From: Gloeopeniophorella convolvens
Taxonomy: Eukaryota; Basidiomycota; Agaricomycetes; Russulales
Length of the DNA: 64,000 nucleotides
Assembly (NCBI GenBank): GCA_022496205.1
Contig: WTXD01000052.1
Coordinates: 1-64,000 of the forward strand
Reading direction: 5' to 3'
Under the pieces are notes generated by a model. That model was not told where the DNA came from, ran no database searches, and saw only the letters and a list, made by a program, of their open reading frames with translations. Below, piece by piece: positions 33,778 through 45,800 of the stretch; within the stretch, counting starts at the first letter, position 1; every line of letters starts with the position of its first letter. Position numbers and translations under genes: made by a program.

Positions 33778-33924
33778 TCAACGACGCCTGAAACGCTCCT
33801 CCAGAGTGGCCTTCCAAGACTTCGCCCCAGCTGGCGTTCTGTTAGCGGTATCGTCCAGAAAGTCCCGGTTTTCTTCGTCCTCTTCTCGTCCTTTGCGGCT
33901 CGGATACACCAATTTTTGAGCCAT
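33778..33924 (-). CDS. Small charged ORF, 48 residues, unrecognised
   Basis: ATG 33924 to TGA 33778-33780. The product is highly charged (AQKLVYPSRKGREEDEEN at the start, TLEERFRRR at the end) with no membrane segment. It lies 257 bp upstream of the HMG-box gene on the same strand and about 90 bp from the divergent PNUTS-like gene. The composition looks coding and the frame also stays open upstream, but there is no second line of evidence. It may be a real small protein or a last exon of a missed gene. Confidence 0.4.
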   Translation of the reverse strand: MAQKLVYPSRKGREEDEENRDFLDDTANRTPAGAKSWKATLEERFRRR

Positions 33925-34016
33925 AATTGTGTGCTTGCTTGCCAGTTGGTCGGGAAAAGTGCAGTCGCACTTCACAGCAGAGAAAAAGGGAAAAGATAAA
34001 AAGAGACCATCGACAA

Positions 34017-37000
34017 ATGGACGTATTCGCCAATACGCCCGCCTGGCTGCATTCACCGAACCAAGTCGCCCAATCATCTCAGCAGGCTGCACAGAACGAC
34101 CTCGCCGATTCGCAGCGACCCAACTCGACCGATTGGAAAGACCCGTCACCATCCGCATCCGGGCCCAACGGAGTGTCGACCGTCGCGGGCGACATTCTCG
34201 CAGACTTCGCTCTGAGCGACCTTTCCGGTGAGCATCGGGTATCCGTCCCCGTGATTCGCCTCCCGTTCGCGATACACGCGAGCCTGACTGCGATTGCCAG
34301 CGCCACAAACGTCCTCATCCCTCACCTCTACCAACCCTTTCTTCAATGTCAACTACGCCAGTGGCTTCTTCCTCCCCGCCGTATCCGCCCCGTACAATGC
34401 GATGAACTATGGTTCTTCCACCTGGTCCCCTCAACCGGGTCAAGTCCCTTTGTCCAGCTATTCAACATTGAATGGCGCTACATCGACAAGTTCCCCTCAA
34501 CAACCACTCACGCATTCTCCTCAGGCCATCATCGAGTATGTCTGGCCAACTTCGGTCCGAAATACACGCATTTACCTGACCCCGCAGTCCTGCATTGACG
34601 ACCCTCAATACACCCACCCCACCGTTATCCTATTCCCCATCAGCCAGTATCTCCCAGCAACAAACATCACATCATCATTTACCATTGCATTCCGCATACG
34701 CTCACTTATCTCCATTATCTATTCCATACGCACAGGCATCTTCTCCTTCGACGTCTACACTTTCTCAGACATCCACACTTTCCCAGACTCAAGCCCAATC
34801 ACAGCCGCACCCACAACAGGCTCAAGCGTCACAGGGCACTCTCTCCCCGTTCGCACTCCACCCTCCCCAGCTCCTATCAGCCATCCCTCCATCATCCTTC
34901 TATAGTACACCTTCGCAATCCGATTCCCCCGTGCCTCCGTCTCAGAGCCGCCGTGATGCGTTTCTTGCTGCTATTAAGCCCTCCCTTCAGGCGAGGAGCT
35001 TTTCCGGGGGGGCCCGCAGCGTGCAGCAGCTTGTCACCCGAATCGTAGAATACGGCATCGCGGACGTGAGTCCGCAGACCAGACTCGATATCCTCACCAA
35101 GATCCGAGACAACGCTGGGAACAATTATTTTCGGGCCTGGCTTGAGAATGTGTCGGCTATGGACGTCACGCGGGAATGGCTGAAGGCCGGAGCAAATGCC
35201 AATGCAGATAATCAAGTATTGGAGACAGTGATGCCGTTACTTCATGTGTGTTCCCACACTCTCTTGCCGTTTGTGCACCTCTCATCACTTTTTCCCTGTT
35301 ATCTTCCATCTGCCGCTGTCTTCCCGTTGAATTGTACTGGATGGTTCGTGATGAACAGGTCGCAGACCGCCTGCCTTTTACGGGCGATACGCTTGTCTCA
35401 TCCAAGATCGGCAAGATTGTGCGCAAACTAGCAAAGGATGCACCGATGCCTGGTGAGTCTTCCTTTTCTGCTAATCACAAGCCGTTTCGCCTCGTGGTGC
35501 GGCGTCTACTTGGCATTTTGTGGGTTGCAACTCATGCAATCGATTATCTGTGCACTCCATTCTTTTTGGGGAATGCGTTGCGAGAGAAGAGAAAATGTCT
35601 GACTGTGATATCTATTCAATGTGATCTATAGCGATCAAGGACATGGCAGCGAATCTCGAGCGAAAGTGGCGGAATCAGTTCGTCTTCATGCAGGACCAGG
35701 TCATGCCTGCTGATGACGAGGGGCAGGGTGGGTCACGTCATCACAAATTCGTAAAAGGACATCGAATTTACCTTCTTTGCATGATGACGAATAGACGCGA
35801 AACAAAAGAAGCGCAAGGTGCCAGATGTTCCGTCCAAAGCCGGTCCCCCGGCGAAGAAGGCAGCAGTCTCAACGGCATCATCTTCGCGACCTACCGTAGT
35901 GGTCAAGAGGGATGGAAAGTCGTCCGCGACCACGGTTAAGGACTCGAAATCGGACTCGTCGTTCTTTTCAGCGCCAAAGCAGAAGGCAAGGCTACCCAGC
36001 TTCAAGAAGGCTCCTACCCCCACAGCGACCCCTGCAGCAAAGAAAGAGCCGCCACACAATATCGCACAGCCCTCAGCAACGGATGCGTTCCAGGAGGCAC
36101 TGAAAGATATGGCACGGGCTCGTAAGCCATCACCAGCCGCGCCCGTTGCTCCAGCGGGCAATGCCGTTACCGTACCTCCCCCGGCACCGGTCATAATCAA
36201 GCCGCTCAAGAAGAAGAAATCAGTGACCTGGGCTCCCGACGGGCAGCTCGAGTTGGTGAAGCTCATCGAGAGAGCAGTATACGATGATGATCCCGTTGAT
36301 GTCAGCGCCTTCTTTTTATCAATATTTGTACCGTACATTAATTACGTGCTTCGCTTGCTGATCTACAGGGTATGCCGCACGCACTCCACAATGTACGTGA
36401 ATTGGACAGAGGCGAGGGTGCTGCCCTACATGCCCACTTGTTCGAGGAGCTCCTTGATTGGTCCGAGCCACAACGTAAGCGCCGTTCACACGCCCCGCGC
36501 CACGCCGCACTGACGCCGCACCCCTTAGTCATCGATATTCCTGCGGACATCGACTCGCGCCCCCGTGGCGAAAACAGCCAAGAACGCGGGACTCAGGAGC
36601 AGCGCGAGCTCACAGCTCTCGGCGCGTTTTACCACTCGCAGCCGATCCCGGATTCCCCCGCGGAGTTGCCTTCGTCATTGGCGCTCTCTCAGGAACAGGT
36701 TGACGAGGGCGTGGTGAACATGCTCGCGGGAGCCGAGATCGACGCGCTTGCTTGGTCTCCGGCCGCAGCAGCTGCGCCGCTCGCGGGCGCGAGCGTGTCC
36801 GAGCTCGTCGGGCAGCTTGCAGCAGAGAGCGCAGGCACTGCCCCATCGGACGCCGCCGCACCTGCTGCGCCTGCATTCGACCCGACGCTGCTGACACAGC
36901 TCGCGAGCAGCATTCCGCAGGAGCAGCTCCAGCAGCTCGCGCAGATGTTCGCTGCGCAGCAGCCGCAGCAACCTATGCAGGGCGAGTCGCAGCAGCCGGG

Positions 37001-37304
37001 TCAGTGGGACCCCGCGGCGTACGCGCCGGCCGCCGACGGCGCGCGCGATCGCTGGGCGGGCCCATCGCCGCCGGACGAGCCGAGGTGGGGCCGGGGCCGC
37101 GGGCGGGGTGGCCGGGCCGGGCCGGGGCCGGACGGGACGGGTAGACAGTTTAGATCGCGAATACCTTGCTCGTTTTTCGCACAGGGAAGGCAAGCACGCG
37201 TCCCGCCTGTCTGTGCGAGGGGGCCGCGATACTGATCCCGGTGTGTGTGCAGATGCAAGTACGGCGACCAGTGCAGCTTTAGCCACGAGCAGGGGTTTAG
37301 CTAA
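34017..37304 (+). CDS. PNUTS-like PP1 regulator: TFIIS-N domain, RVxF motif and CCCH finger
   Basis: Nuclear PP1-targeting subunit by architecture. From ATG 34017 (DVFANTPAWLHSPNQ) a Pro/Ser/Gln-rich region leads to a TFIIS N-terminal/LW-type helical domain (VQQLVTRIVEYGIADVSPQT through GKIVRKLAKDAPMPAIKDMA; about 35010-35720). Next is a basic linker, then KKKKSVTWAPDGQLELVKL, which fits the RVxF-type PP1 docking motif (KSVTW), and a Gly/Arg region. The end is a CCCH finger: PCSFFAQGR, then, after an intron, CKYGDQCSFSHEQ (Cx7Cx5Cx3H). The intron at 37190-37252 appears to be GC-AG and splits the finger. In animals and fission yeast such proteins act in transcription termination. Roughly 880 residues. 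Confidence 0.82.
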
Positions 37305-37332
37305 GCCCCGGCGCAGCGCCGGTGCCGGGGCT
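37304..37332. repeat. GC-rich perfect hairpin just after the PNUTS-like stop
   Basis: AGCCCCGGC and GCCGGGGCT are exact 9-bp reverse complements separated by 11 nt; the left arm begins at the last base of the stop codon. In bacteria this would suggest a terminator; in a fungus it is just a strong 3'UTR hairpin with no known role. Confidence 0.5.
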
Positions 37333-38014
37333 GTGGCCGGGCGTGGGCGCCGAACACAGTGGGCGGCATGGGTGTGGGCGTGCCAAGGTGGTGCTGGTGG
37401 GTGTCGCGGGTGTGGTGGTATACGGGTACGGCACTGCGAATCGCATCGCACGGCTTCCAGTTCTACATACGATTAATTCCTCAACCATACGGTATACAGT
37501 ACATTCACCAGCTGGACATGCGTGTGCAGTAGTCGCTTCGTTTCGCACGGTCAGTGGATGCTCAAGCCCGGGTGCCTGCTGCAATCCCGGAGATAAGGTG
37601 GTGCCTGCGTGCGCTGCGCCGCGCAATGAACGATCTCATCCAACTATGTTCTTCGTTCCTTCTATACATCGATCCGAGAGTCGCCCGGGTCATCGATCCG
37701 CAAGCTAGCGGTTGCTCATTTTCCATTACTAGAGTAGCTTTGTTGCGCACCAAGCACCCGTGGGGGAATATAGGATACGTACAGTGTGGATAAATACGAC
37801 GCTGATAAAACATGCACATAAAGCGATCCCGGTGCGCAAGAAACGGAAGCAGGGAGAAAGCAGGAGGACGGATGTGTTGTAATACAAGTAGGATTCTAAC
37901 ATATTGCAGGACGAGATGTTTGGATTATCGAATGCGTGCGAAGCGAGCGAGCGGACAGAGTGTACGAGAGGGAGGGATGGCAAGGCAGGGCAGGCGATAC
38001 AAGCGGCGCAGAGC
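37333..38014. other. Convergent 3' spacer
   Basis: Lies between the stops of the PNUTS-like gene and the LIM-binding gene. Left part GC-rich, right part mixed. No gene supported. Confidence 0.5.
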
Positions 38015-41000
38015 TCAGTTTCCGGTAGTCCGTCCTCGCTTCCGAGGATTGCGCTTGGAGGAGTTCTCGGCGTTCGTCGTCGTCGGCGACGCCGTCTCGC
38101 CGCCTCCTGCCTTACGTTTCAACGGTGCGTTCACCGTAGTGTGCGAGATCGACGGCGTCGAGGACCCTGCGGCGGATTGTGAGGCGGGGTTCGGCGCGTT
38201 CGCCTGCTGCGGCGTGCCCTTTGCTTTGTCCGGGGAGGAGGCTGGGGACGACGTCGATGGCGCGCCCTGAGGGAGTGTGGCGGGAGTGAGCTGCGCCGAC
38301 GGCGGAGCGGTCGAGATCGTGGGGGTTGCGTAGAGCGTGTGCGCAGAAGGCGTTGTGCTCATGCCCTCCGGGGGAAATGGACCCTGTGGATGGTGCATAG
38401 GCGTCTCCCGAATTTTTTGCGCGAAATTCCGCAATGAGTCTAGTGAATGGGTGCCCCGGTCAGTAGTCTGGGACATCCTCGGGTCGAATTCGCACACACC
38501 GAGCGGACCCAGGTGCGTATCGAGCGAGTACTGCATGAGGTCGGTCATCTGCGCAACGCTCTCCGCCAGCTAATGATGCCAGATTCGTCAGGCTCTGCCA
38601 AGGATGCGTGCGCTGCACGTACCTCGAGACATCTCATGGTCGCCTGCGGGATACCGAATGCATTCACTGGTTCGGCCGGGATGGATGCGCGCTCGTAGGT
38701 TATCCGAGGCTCGTCCCATCTCTCATCGCTCGGGCCCCCTTGCGGCGGTTGGGGCCCTGGTGGTGGTGGCGGCGGCGGCGGTGGCGGGGCCTGGGGCACA
38801 CCCGTCCCATTCATCGTTGGCGATGGAGTCGGCGCGTTGCGTGGCTGGGGAGTCTTGTTGATATCAAGTCGACTACCGCCAATCACGTCTAATGCAACAT
38901 GCTTCTCATACATGTTCGAGTCGAACTGGATGTGGTTGATCTTGAGCGTGAAAGGACCATGCGGACCAGACTGTGCTGGAGCGCCGTTCTGCGGGGGGCC
39001 CGAGATTACGAACACATGCGCTGTGAACGGCCCTCTAAGGGTTACTGTGTAACCGTTGTGGTATCTGTACGTCCACATAGCAGCAACACACTGCACGATC
39101 GCATGGTTGGGCCCGACGACGCGTTCACGCGCACCGTCAAGCGACAGGGTCATTGACTTGACACCAGACTGGCTTGTGACGAGGAAGAATCGTGGCAGAA
39201 TCGGTGTGCCGACCTCTGGTGCTCTTGTGAGCGGGGCCCTCACCGCTGCACAGATCCTGACTCACCAAACACTTTCGCCTCCAGTCTTTGATTGTCTTTC
39301 CAAAGCGTGAGTTTGAGAGTTGCCGACGACAGGAAGAAATCCTCGACAAGTCTCTCCCAGTGCAGGAGCTGTAGCTTTTGCGGCTGACAAAGGGAGAGAT
39401 ACGTCAGCATGTACTTTATACGTAAGCAGACCCAAGACTTACCCTTTGATCCTCAGCTGCGAGCATTCCGCTGAACGACAGCACGCGCATGAGGGCTTGG
39501 CCGAGTCCAATTGCTAGAGCGTGACTAGAAGACAGCGGCCATTAGGTCAAGCTAGAGTGGACAGTACAATGGAAACAAACCTTGGCGGTGGCGGGCGCAT
39601 TCCCGGAGGGCCTGGCTGTCGCGCGATATCGTTGTTTTCCGATGACGGTGCTACTGCAAGTGGTGGTGGTGGTGGCGGCGGGCCAGCCCCAATCCCTGTG
39701 CTGGTGGGCGGACGAGCGGTAGGTAGGGACCCGGAACCGCCGCCTACATTCGCAGGAGGCCCCTGAAGGAGAGTCGCGTTGGGCGGTAGAGTTCCGGGTG
39801 GGAGAAGGGGGGTATGCGATGGGCCCATCTGCTGCTGTGATGATGGTCGCTGGGGTTGAGACTGAGGACGCGATGGGTTCGGAATGGACCTGTGAAAGTT
39901 CTCAGTCATGGCAGGAGACATGTGTAGTTGTTGGTGAGGCGTTTGCTGTCGGGGCGGTGTTGGGTGGGAAAGACCCTGCGGTGTCTGGGCTTGCTGATGA
40001 GGGAGGCCAAGTGAGGTATGCGACGACGAAGACGGCCGTGCTGGTGGCAACGTGGCGAACGGTGGCGGGAATCCCTCGTTTGTGGGGCCAGGCGGGTTTC
40101 CGGTATTGACACCTGCGCCGTGTTGCATAACATACTGAACAGGCGTCACAGTAAAGTCCGACCGGCTAGGCGACGTGCTAGAAGGCCCTGCACCACCACC
40201 GGGAAGGCCAGAATTGATGTCTAAGGGCTGAGATGGTGAAGAGGACGAAGGCATGAAGCTAAACTGATTTGCGGAGTTAGGCCCGGGAATTCGACCTCCG
40301 GGGGAGGGGGTGCGCCTTGCGAGAAGGGGCCACCGTTGAACCCCGGCATGGCGTTGAAAACGTTGCCGTCGGGAGTGGAGAGAGATCGCTGCATCATAGC
40401 AGGGTTCACTGGCCCTTGCGGTCCTTGAGGAGGTGGCTGTGACCCAGGGCCACCGATACCAAGCGCATTAGGGAACCCTTGTTGTGGTGGATTTTGCTGA
40501 GGCGCGTTGCCCATGATCTGCGAAGGCATATTCGCGCCGATGTTCCCATGTGCCCGCATCCCGCCTCCGGGGATGGTCGGCATACCCATATGTGAAGCAC
40601 GGATCTGGCCAACGGCTGGTTGATTGGCCAACGTTGGTTGGCCGGGTCGAATCACCATCTGCGGTTGCTGTTGAGGCTGCGGACCTCCACGGACTTGGGT
40701 AGTAAGACCGCCAGTGAGGCCAAGACCAGCGTTGTTCATGTTGATAGCATGAGGACCCTGGTGCGGTGCTGTAATGGGAGAGCCAGTAGTAACGGGTTGG
40801 GAGAGAACGCGTCGAACCGGTTGTCCGTTTTGTGGCCCTATTCCCGGATAACCGACGCCAGGGGGTTGCCCAGAAACGACACCATTCATGACTGGAGGAC
40901 CGGTCTGTGCTCCACCGGCGGTCGCACGTCGCGTCTGAGCAAGCATTTCTTGTTGGCGATTGCTTGATTGTATGCTAGCTAGTTGGGGATTAGGAAAAGG

Positions 41001-41165
41001 AACGTTAGATGAAGGATTATTCTGAACGAAGTTCATCCCCGGGTTGGCGTTGGGATGGAGATTGAGATGCTGGGGCTGAACGGGTGCTGATTGGCCATGC
41101 TGCTGGGGGAGAAACGGCTGGTTCATCGACATCATGTTTTGTGGGGGGATACCAGAGCGTAGCAT
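38015..41165 (-). CDS. LIM-binding (LDB/SEUSS/adn1-type) transcriptional co-regulator
   Basis: Adaptor that links DNA-binding factors; fungal relatives control adhesion and filamentous growth. From ATG 41165 the first ~530 residues are Pro/Gln/Asn/Gly-rich. The LIM-binding domain follows across several exons: GLGQALMRVLSFSGMLAAED, WERLVEDFFLSSATLKLTLW, LPRFFLVTSQSGVKSMTL, and FTLKINHIQFDSNMYEKHVA. A proline run (about ten P) and a basic end (APLKRKAGGG, KRNPRKRGRTTGN) complete it; roughly 900 residues. The 72-nt intron near 40220-40305 (phase 0, CTAAC branch) is my best way to join the first two open frames. The reading frame is also open upstream of 41165, so the true start may lie further out. 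Confidence 0.83.
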
Positions 41166-41548
41166 GTCCGGTTGACTAGTCGTCCGCGGGTCCGGGAAGG
41201 GGAAAGTACTATCGGCCAGGATGTAAAGATGGCGGGGTTTCGAGCATGCGCTGCAGAATCACGGAACCTGAGTACAGCACTGGCGGGGGAGAAGGGGGAG
41301 ACGGCAGGAAGTCAGGATCCTTTGCCAGTCCAAGCAGACCAAAAAGGAAGATGAGATCGCTGTAGGGGACGGTGGCGAGGGGGACGTCGGCGACGTTGTT
41401 GGCGTCGAGCACGAAGTGAGGCGAATTCTCAAACTCGCACGGTCGTCGTCACACCAAACGTGACACCCGATCGTGACACACGCTCTCACCAGCTCCGTTC
41501 GAGCTTCTCTGCCACAGACACTCCACGGACCCGCAAACAATCATTGGC
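41166..41548. other. Divergent promoter region, LIM-binding gene and IMP3
   Basis: Short shared 5' region between two divergently read genes. A 67-codon minus-strand frame at 41209-41412 might be an upstream exon of the LIM-binding gene but has no supporting homology. Confidence 0.4.
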
Positions 41549-42371
41549 ATGGTCCGCCAATTCAAGCACCACGAGAAGAAGCTCCTCAAGAAAGTCGACT
41601 TTCTCAACGTCGGTGTGCTTCGGTGCTAAATACTACCCTCGTATACTGACGACCTTCGCTAGTGGAAGCAGGATGCGAATCTTCGCGAGATTAAAATTAT
41701 GCGCCGGTATCACATACAGGACAGGGAGGACTATCACAAGTCTGTCTGCGCGCACGCTCTCTCTCTTCACATCGTGCCGACATGTTGTTGATCTAGATAC
41801 AACAAGCTGTGCGGCTCCTTAAGGTCGCTGGCACACCGCATCTCACTGCTCCCCCCTCAAGACCCATTCCGTGCACGGACGGAAGGACAGATCCTCTCAA
41901 AACTTTACGACATGGGCGTCCTAAACTCACAGGCCAAGCTGAGTGACGTCGACAACAAGCTCACTGTGGCTGCATTCTGTCGACGTCGCCTGGCTGTCAT
42001 CATGGTCACCTCAAAGATGGCGGAAACTGTTAGCGCTGTGAGCGACAACCGCAATCAGTCATTCCTGCCCGTTCTTACTCTGGCTATAGGCAGTCAAGTT
42101 CATCGAGCAAGGGCATGTCCGTGTTGGGCCCGATAATATCACGGACCCAGCCTACCTCGTCACACGGTATGTAGCGCGCGTTGCCTTGTTCGCAAGTATT
42201 GTCTACTCACGGTCGTCATTTAGGCACATGGAGGACTTTGTCACATGGGTGGATACCTCCAAGTTGAAGAGGTCAATCATGAGATACAACGACGAGGTGA
42301 GTCGCGCGCTGTCGAAGCTCGTCCTACGATGCCGACCTCCCGGACAGCTCGACGACTTTGACTTGTTATGA
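41549..42371 (+). CDS. IMP3: IMP3, U3 small nucleolar RNP protein
   Basis: S4-domain protein of the small-subunit processome that helps U3 snoRNA pair with pre-rRNA. Six exons: [38 protein letters not shown]; a long exon from [15 protein letters not shown] through [38 protein letters not shown] (S4 RNA-binding core); [19 protein letters not shown]; and LDDFDLL. About 182 residues, the usual size. Every joint falls within sequence that is nearly invariant among eukaryotes, so the model is firm. Confidence 0.95.
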
Positions 42372-42866
42372 CCGGCCGGATGGATTTTTCAGTATGCCGC
42401 TGCGTTCGGCGGCCGCCATGTGCTCGTAAGCGACAACCGGTCTCCGGTCTTTCCTAGACGGCCCTTGACCCTGCTGGGCTCCGCCGCTGGACCCGGCGTT
42501 GGTGTTTACAGAGGAACATGCTACGCTGCTGCATGCATGCTTCTGTGGCCACGTAAAAGTACTATACATGTGTACTGTCGTAGGATAGGACGTCGAGCAC
42601 CGGCTACAAGCCATCAGTCGTCATCACGACAATATAACCTGCATGTTGTTTCTTCTCGGCAAGGATGCAGGATGGGTACCGGGTCGAGACGTGGTAACGA
42701 GAGCAGACCCCGGCCACCCGCCGGTGCGTAGGCCACGCGACTGTCACGCGTCTCCACACCAAACATCGCTTTCTCTTGTCACCGACTGTTGCAGTCGCGT
42801 CTTTCTTTCTCAGTTTTCTTCACGCATCCTGGACTGTACATATAGACTGCGTAATTAACGCTCACC
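42372..42866. other. Spacer with kinesin promoter
   Basis: No gene supported between the IMP3 stop and the kinesin start. Pyrimidine-rich before 42867, a common fungal core-promoter look. Confidence 0.5.
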
Positions 42867-45800
42867 ATGGCCGAGCATGGCGATGGCAACATCAAGGTCG
42901 TTGTCCGATGTCGTCCTCTCAACTCGCGCGGTGAGTGCCCGCGTCGCGCACGCGCGCCCTGCGTGGTTGTCCTGCTCACATTCTAGCACCACAGAGCTTG
43001 CGCGCGGAGCCAAACCGCTTGTACGGATGTCCGGAAACCAGACACTCTTGGACCCACCGGAGCCAGGCTCTGCGCAGGAGAAGGCGTCCTCGGGCCGCGC
43101 GACAGAACGGAAGACGATGGCGTTCTCTTTCGACAAGAGTTACTGGTCCGCGGGCCCGCGTGACGAGCCAGGGTACTGCTCACAGCAAACGTTGTTCGAT
43201 GATCTCGGGAAGGAGTTGTTGGATCACGGGTTCGCAGGGTTCAATGCTTGTATCTTGGCTTGTGAGTGTCGCGTCCGGTGTGTGCGAGGCGTGGTCTATC
43301 TGACATGAAGCTGCATTGTAGATGGGCAGACTGGTGCGTAATGATTGGCATTCCTTCGACTCGAACGCTCACATTGGATCAGGGTCCGGGAAGTCTTACA
43401 GGTGCGTGCGGCATCACAGCTGGATTGCCTTGCAACTCATCACATCCTCCCACTCTTATTCATCTATATTTGTTCTATTTAACACGAATACTTCTCTAAC
43501 TCTCGCTGTTTGACTTGCATAATGCAGTATGATGGGCTGTTAGTCGTATAATCACATGTTTCGTGTTCGTCCTTACTCAAACATTCCTCTGCAGACGGGC
43601 CGGACAAGGGTATCATCCCCCAGACTTGTAGCGAACTCTTTGCGCGTGTTGCGGATAAGACAGCCGCGGATGTGCATGTCAAGTTCACGGTTGAAGTGTC
43701 TTACATCGAGGTGCGTGACTGTCTTATTATTACCTCGTCGAATTTACCTTAATGATCCCTACACACAGATCTATAACGAGAAAGTGCGCGACTTACTGAA
43801 TCCGAAGAATACGGGCAACTTGCGTGTGCGAGAACACCCAAGTTTAGGTCCCTATGTAGAAGACCTTTCGAGGCTCATCGTAAATAACTACGATGAGATG
43901 ATGACTCTCATGGACGAGGGCAACAAGGCGCGCACGGTCGCTGCGACGAACATGAACGAAACGTTCGTGCATAGTTCGTACCCGTACGACGGTCAATACT
44001 CACACTTTTGCAGCTCCTCGCGTTCGCATGCGGTCTTCACGCTTATACTGACGATGATTCGCCATGACATGGACACAAACCTCGACACTGAGAAGGTGTC
44101 GCGGATCAGGTGCGTCGATTCGAATGGCGCACCTCCGTCTCGGTCTGACTTTGTACAGCCTGGTCGATCTTGCTGGTTCCGAACGCGCGAACTCGACTGG
44201 TGCCACTGGCCAGCGTCTCAAGGAGGGTGCCAACATCAACAAGTCCCTCACGACGCTCGGTAAAGTCATCTCTTCGCTTGCCGCAGCTTCGAGCAGCGAT
44301 AAGAAGGGCAAGAAGAAAGGCGACGACTTCGTGCCCTACCGCGACTCCGTGCGTACGCGACCATAAAGGCGCGCTTGACGACGAGGCAGGCTGAACAAAT
44401 GCATATTGCAGGTCCTAACATGGCTCCTGAAGGACTCTCTCGGTGGTAACTCGAAGACAGCCATGATTGCCGCCATCTCTCCCGCCGATTACGAAGAGAC
44501 TCTCAGTACTTTGCGGTACGCTGACCAGGCAAAGAAGATCAAGAACAAGGCCGTCGTCAACGAAGATCCGAACGCTAAGCTCGTGCGTGAACTCAAGGAA
44601 GAGCTTGATATGCTCCGAGGCAAGACTCGATCCTGCTTGTTATCCGGCAGTAGCTGAACTCTATGAACAGCTCGTGTTGCAGGTTCCGGCGGCGAGGAGG
44701 TGTTCGACCCGAAGATCCCACCAGAGAAACAGAAAGTCACGTACCAGGCGAAGGATGGGACGATCAAGACCGTCACGAAGGCTGAGTTACAGGATCAGCT
44801 CGAGTCAAGCGAGAAACTCATGCAGGGCCTGAACGAGACCTGGGAGGAGAAACTGCAGCGCACTCACGAGGTTCAGAAAGAACGCGAAAAGGCTTTGGAG
44901 GAGCTGGGCATCACCGTGGAGAAGAACAATGTCGGCGTACACACACCAAAGAAGGTTCGCCGCGTTCATCTGTGCGACTGCCTCGATTGACATTGAGCGC
45001 TAGATGCCCCACCTTGTCAATTTGGTACGTCTTTAGTTTCAAGCAGTCGCTCTGTTGCTGAAGGGTTGACCGTCACGATTTAGAACGAAGGTAGAATGTC
45101 AACTGCGAAATACTGCCCGAGGTTAACCGTCTGCCGCAGATCCTCTTATGAGCGAATGCCTGATCTATCAGTTGAAACCTGGGCGGACAACGGTATTGCC
45201 GCTTGTCTTGATTTGCGGACCGGTCTTTTTGACACCCATTTCCCAGGTTGGGCGTTTGGATAGCGAGAAGGCTGCCCACATACGTTTGAGCGGTGATAAC
45301 ATCCTTGAGGAGCACTGTTATCTCGAGAACACGGACGGAAAAGTCACATTGCACACGATGACAGACGCTATCACGGTGAGTTTGTTCCGTTCTGCGTTCG
45401 AGGGTAGTTCTGACGGTACGCAGTTCTTGAACGGTAAGCAGATTGCCCCAGGACAGGTGCGCTCTTCACGTAATTGTCGCACCTGCTTTGCTGAGCCTCT
45501 GTAGCCCTACAAGCTTCGCTCTGGTTTCCGCATCATTCTTGGTGAGGGTATTGCACGATGCACTCCATTACCCGGCTTACCGTCATGTGGTAGGGGAGCA
45601 CCATGTATTCCGTTTCAACAACCCGGAAGAAGTTCGGAAACAGCGGGACCGCGCGACGGCGAAGTCCAACCTACAGCTCAGCATGACCGCGGCGGAGCTA
45701 GAGTCGCGTCCCGATTCGCCCGTTTCGTCATCCGGTGGGGCGGAAGGCGTCGACTGGACTTTCGCCAAGCGAGAGGCGGCACTGGCAAGGCTTGGCTTGG

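Noticed and set aside
37304..37332. GC-rich hairpin as a Rho-independent terminator
   Set aside because: The genome is fungal and there is no T-run after it; kept only as a repeat.
36675..37451. 258-codon minus-strand ORF over the PNUTS-like gene
   Set aside because: Arg/Ala/Pro-rich antisense shadow in a GC-rich coding exon; the plus frame leads into the CCCH finger.
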